From Xanthobacteraceae bacterium (GTDB lineage: Bacteria; Pseudomonadota; Alphaproteobacteria; Rhizobiales; Xanthobacteraceae), in contig JAIESC010000243.1 of assembly GCA_019746355.1 (NCBI GenBank), positions 1 to 6,428 on the forward strand: a stretch of DNA of 6,428 bases, in the 5' to 3' direction. Positions within the stretch are counted from its first letter, which is position 1; the number at the start of each line of letters is the position of its first letter. Shown piece after piece: positions 5,336 through 6,428 of this stretch. The notes under the pieces were generated by a model. The model did not search any database. It worked only from the letters and a program-made list of their open reading frames with translations, and had not been told where the DNA came from. The position numbers were made by a program, and so were the translations under genes.

Positions 5336-5343
5336 GGAGGAGG
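5336..5343 (+). promoter_or_regulatory. Ribosome binding site of the GST gene
   Basis: GGAGGAGG lies 5 nt before a GTG at 5349. It supports GTG as the real start. The protein read from there begins directly with the first thioredoxin-fold strand. Confidence 0.75.
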
Positions 5344-5348
5344 ACGAC

Positions 5349-6038
5349 GTGCTCACGCTCTATTCCTACCCCTCGCTGTTCGGCGTCGCCGACAACAACG
5401 GCTACGGCCTGCGGGTCTACGCTTTTCTCCGTCTCGCCGGCGTGCCCTTCACCCACGAGCACATCTTCGACGCATCCGCCGCGCCGCGCGGCCAGCTTCC
5501 CTACGTCGTCGATGACGGCGAGGCGGTCGGCGACAGCGACACCATCATCGCCCACGTCATCCGCAAATATCGCGTGACCATGGACGACGGCCTCTCCCGC
5601 GCGCAGCGCGATGTCAGCCACATGGTCATGCGCCTGCTCGATGATCTCTATTGGGTGATGTCGTATTCGCGCTGGAAGGACGAGCGGTTCTGCCCGGCGT
5701 TCATCGCCGCGTTCCGCCGCGAGCATCCGGCCGTCACCGAGGAAGGCCTGCTGAAGGCGAAAGAGTTCAACGCGCAGCGCTACCACTACCAGGGCATCGG
5801 GCGCTATTCGCCCGAGGCAGCCTATGCACGCGGGCTCGCCGATCTGCAGGTGCTGGCGAACCTCGTTCCCGCGAGCGGCTGCGTGCACGGGCTCAAACCC
5901 ACGAGCGTCGACGCCGGCATCTACGGCTTCATCGCCAATATCTATTTCTTCGATATCGATACGCCGCTGAAGCAGTTCGTGACGGCACATCAAAATCTCG
6001 TCCGGCATTGCACCGCGATCCACGACGCCATTCGGTGA
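5349..6038 (+). CDS. Glutathione S-transferase family protein, metaxin/FAXC-like type
   Basis: 229 aa starting at GTG, a normal two-domain GST length, cytoplasmic. The N-terminal thioredoxin-like domain (about 1-77) has the LYSYPSLFGVADNNGYGLRVYAFLRLAG start typical of the bacterial metaxin/FAXC-like group, then GQLPYVVDDGEAVGDSDTII with the cis-Pro (Pro51) and the acidic-Ser-acidic GSH-contact region (62-64). The helical C-terminal domain carries DDLYWVMSYSRW (98-109), the QGIGRYS motif (148-154), and PTSVDAGIYGF (184-194) with the Ser/Thr-x-x-Asp N-cap box near Asp188. Members are usually annotated only as GST, and substrates are unknown. There is no obvious catalytic Cys at the first helix, where VADNNG replaces the more common LPDPSP. 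Preceded by a strong ribosome site. Co-oriented with the small exported gene 95 bp upstream but probably a separate unit given the hairpin between them. Confidence 0.88.
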   Translation: MLTLYSYPSLFGVADNNGYGLRVYAFLRLAGVPFTHEHIFDASAAPRGQLPYVVDDGEAVGDSDTIIAHVIRKYRVTMDDGLSRAQRDVSHMVMRLLDDLYWVMSYSRWKDERFCPAFIAAFRREHPAVTEEGLLKAKEFNAQRYHYQGIGRYSPEAAYARGLADLQVLANLVPASGCVHGLKPTSVDAGIYGFIANIYFFDIDTPLKQFVTAHQNLVRHCTAIHDAIR

Positions 6039-6428
6039 AACGCGGGATTCATCGACGATGGCAGCGAGGCGCTGCTGGCGGCGGATCGGCCGCCTGTCGG
6101 GAGAACCGACATGTTCAGGCTTCGTGTGAGTTGCTTCTCGCTGTCACACGACGGCTTTGGCGCGGGCCGCGATCAGAGCATCGAAAATCCGCTGGGCGTC
6201 GGCGAAGAAGCAAAACCAAGGCACCGCCGGCAGCGATGACGTGACCCAAAACCTCGCCGTCGACCCGGAGCGATTGCCTGACCTTTCCGGTGTTGCCGTG
6301 GGGTTGACTCCTGCTCCGCTGGCCCTACAACAGTTCCTGTTTTGTTCTTGCGGCGGTCGCCGTCGATCGCGGCCTCCGAAGCGGGAGCAGAATGCGGTGC
6401 CCGACAACTGGCATCGCGTTGGAGCGCC
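6039..6428. other. 390 bp with no supported gene
   Basis: After the GST stop there is a 6-bp hairpin (TGTCGG/CCGACA, 6095-6111) and an 8-bp inverted repeat (TCGTGTGA/TCACACGA, 6122-6151), neither followed by a T run. An 87-codon minus-strand frame (6144-6407) crosses the region. Its C-terminal half has fairly normal composition, but it has no recognised domain, no ribosome site I trust, and an Arg-rich N-terminal half. It could be a decayed gene remnant. Confidence 0.4.

Noticed and set aside
5241..6023. 260-codon minus-strand open frame
   Set aside because: Antisense to the GST gene, which has clear motifs, a start and a ribosome site.
6122..6151. 8-bp inverted repeat as a terminator
   Set aside because: No T run follows in either direction, and several 8-bp repeats of this kind are expected by chance in the window.

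Overview
This is a GC-rich chromosomal fragment that looks like an alphaproteobacterium of the Bradyrhizobium/Rhodopseudomonas/Xanthobacteraceae type. The grounds are the high G+C with G/C-biased third codon positions, the REP sequence type (GTAG followed by a CCCGGATT/AATCCGGG hairpin), and a small exported protein that resembles short Bradyrhizobium hypothetical proteins. The taxon is inferred from style and recall, not from a marker gene.

Layout. Positions 74-3311 hold two leftward genes for exported proteins. One is a 377-aa DUF2272 protein. The other, 109 bp downstream of it, is a ~664-aa protein with an Ig-like N-terminus and a possible Cys-His-Asp papain-like core. Both seem related to the broad NlpC/P60, CHAP and transglutaminase fold group, so envelope work is a reasonable guess, but neither function is established. 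A ~110-bp divergent gap separates them from a rightward PaaI-type hotdog thioesterase (3421-3858).

Positions 3876-4878 form a REP/RAYT locus. A complete REP-associated tyrosine transposase (4205-4741) is preceded by a truncated copy of its own 5' half. The truncation arose from a 282-bp partial tandem duplication carrying one REP plus the first 78 codons. Four REP hairpins lie here: two direct copies ahead of the two RAYT starts, and a convergent pair downstream. This is the most unusual part of the window, because the duplication, the clustered differences between copies, and a possible alternative hairpin over the RAYT start codon are all readable from the sequence.

Downstream lie a small exported cysteine-containing protein (5017-5253), a perfect 10-bp inverted repeat at its stop codon, and a GST of the metaxin/FAXC-like bacterial type (5349-6038). 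The final ~390 bp contain no gene I can support. I see no CRISPR array, tRNA, rRNA or phage module. The chromosomal genes look like ordinary accessory or housekeeping genes, and only the REP/RAYT locus acts as a mobile or selfish system.
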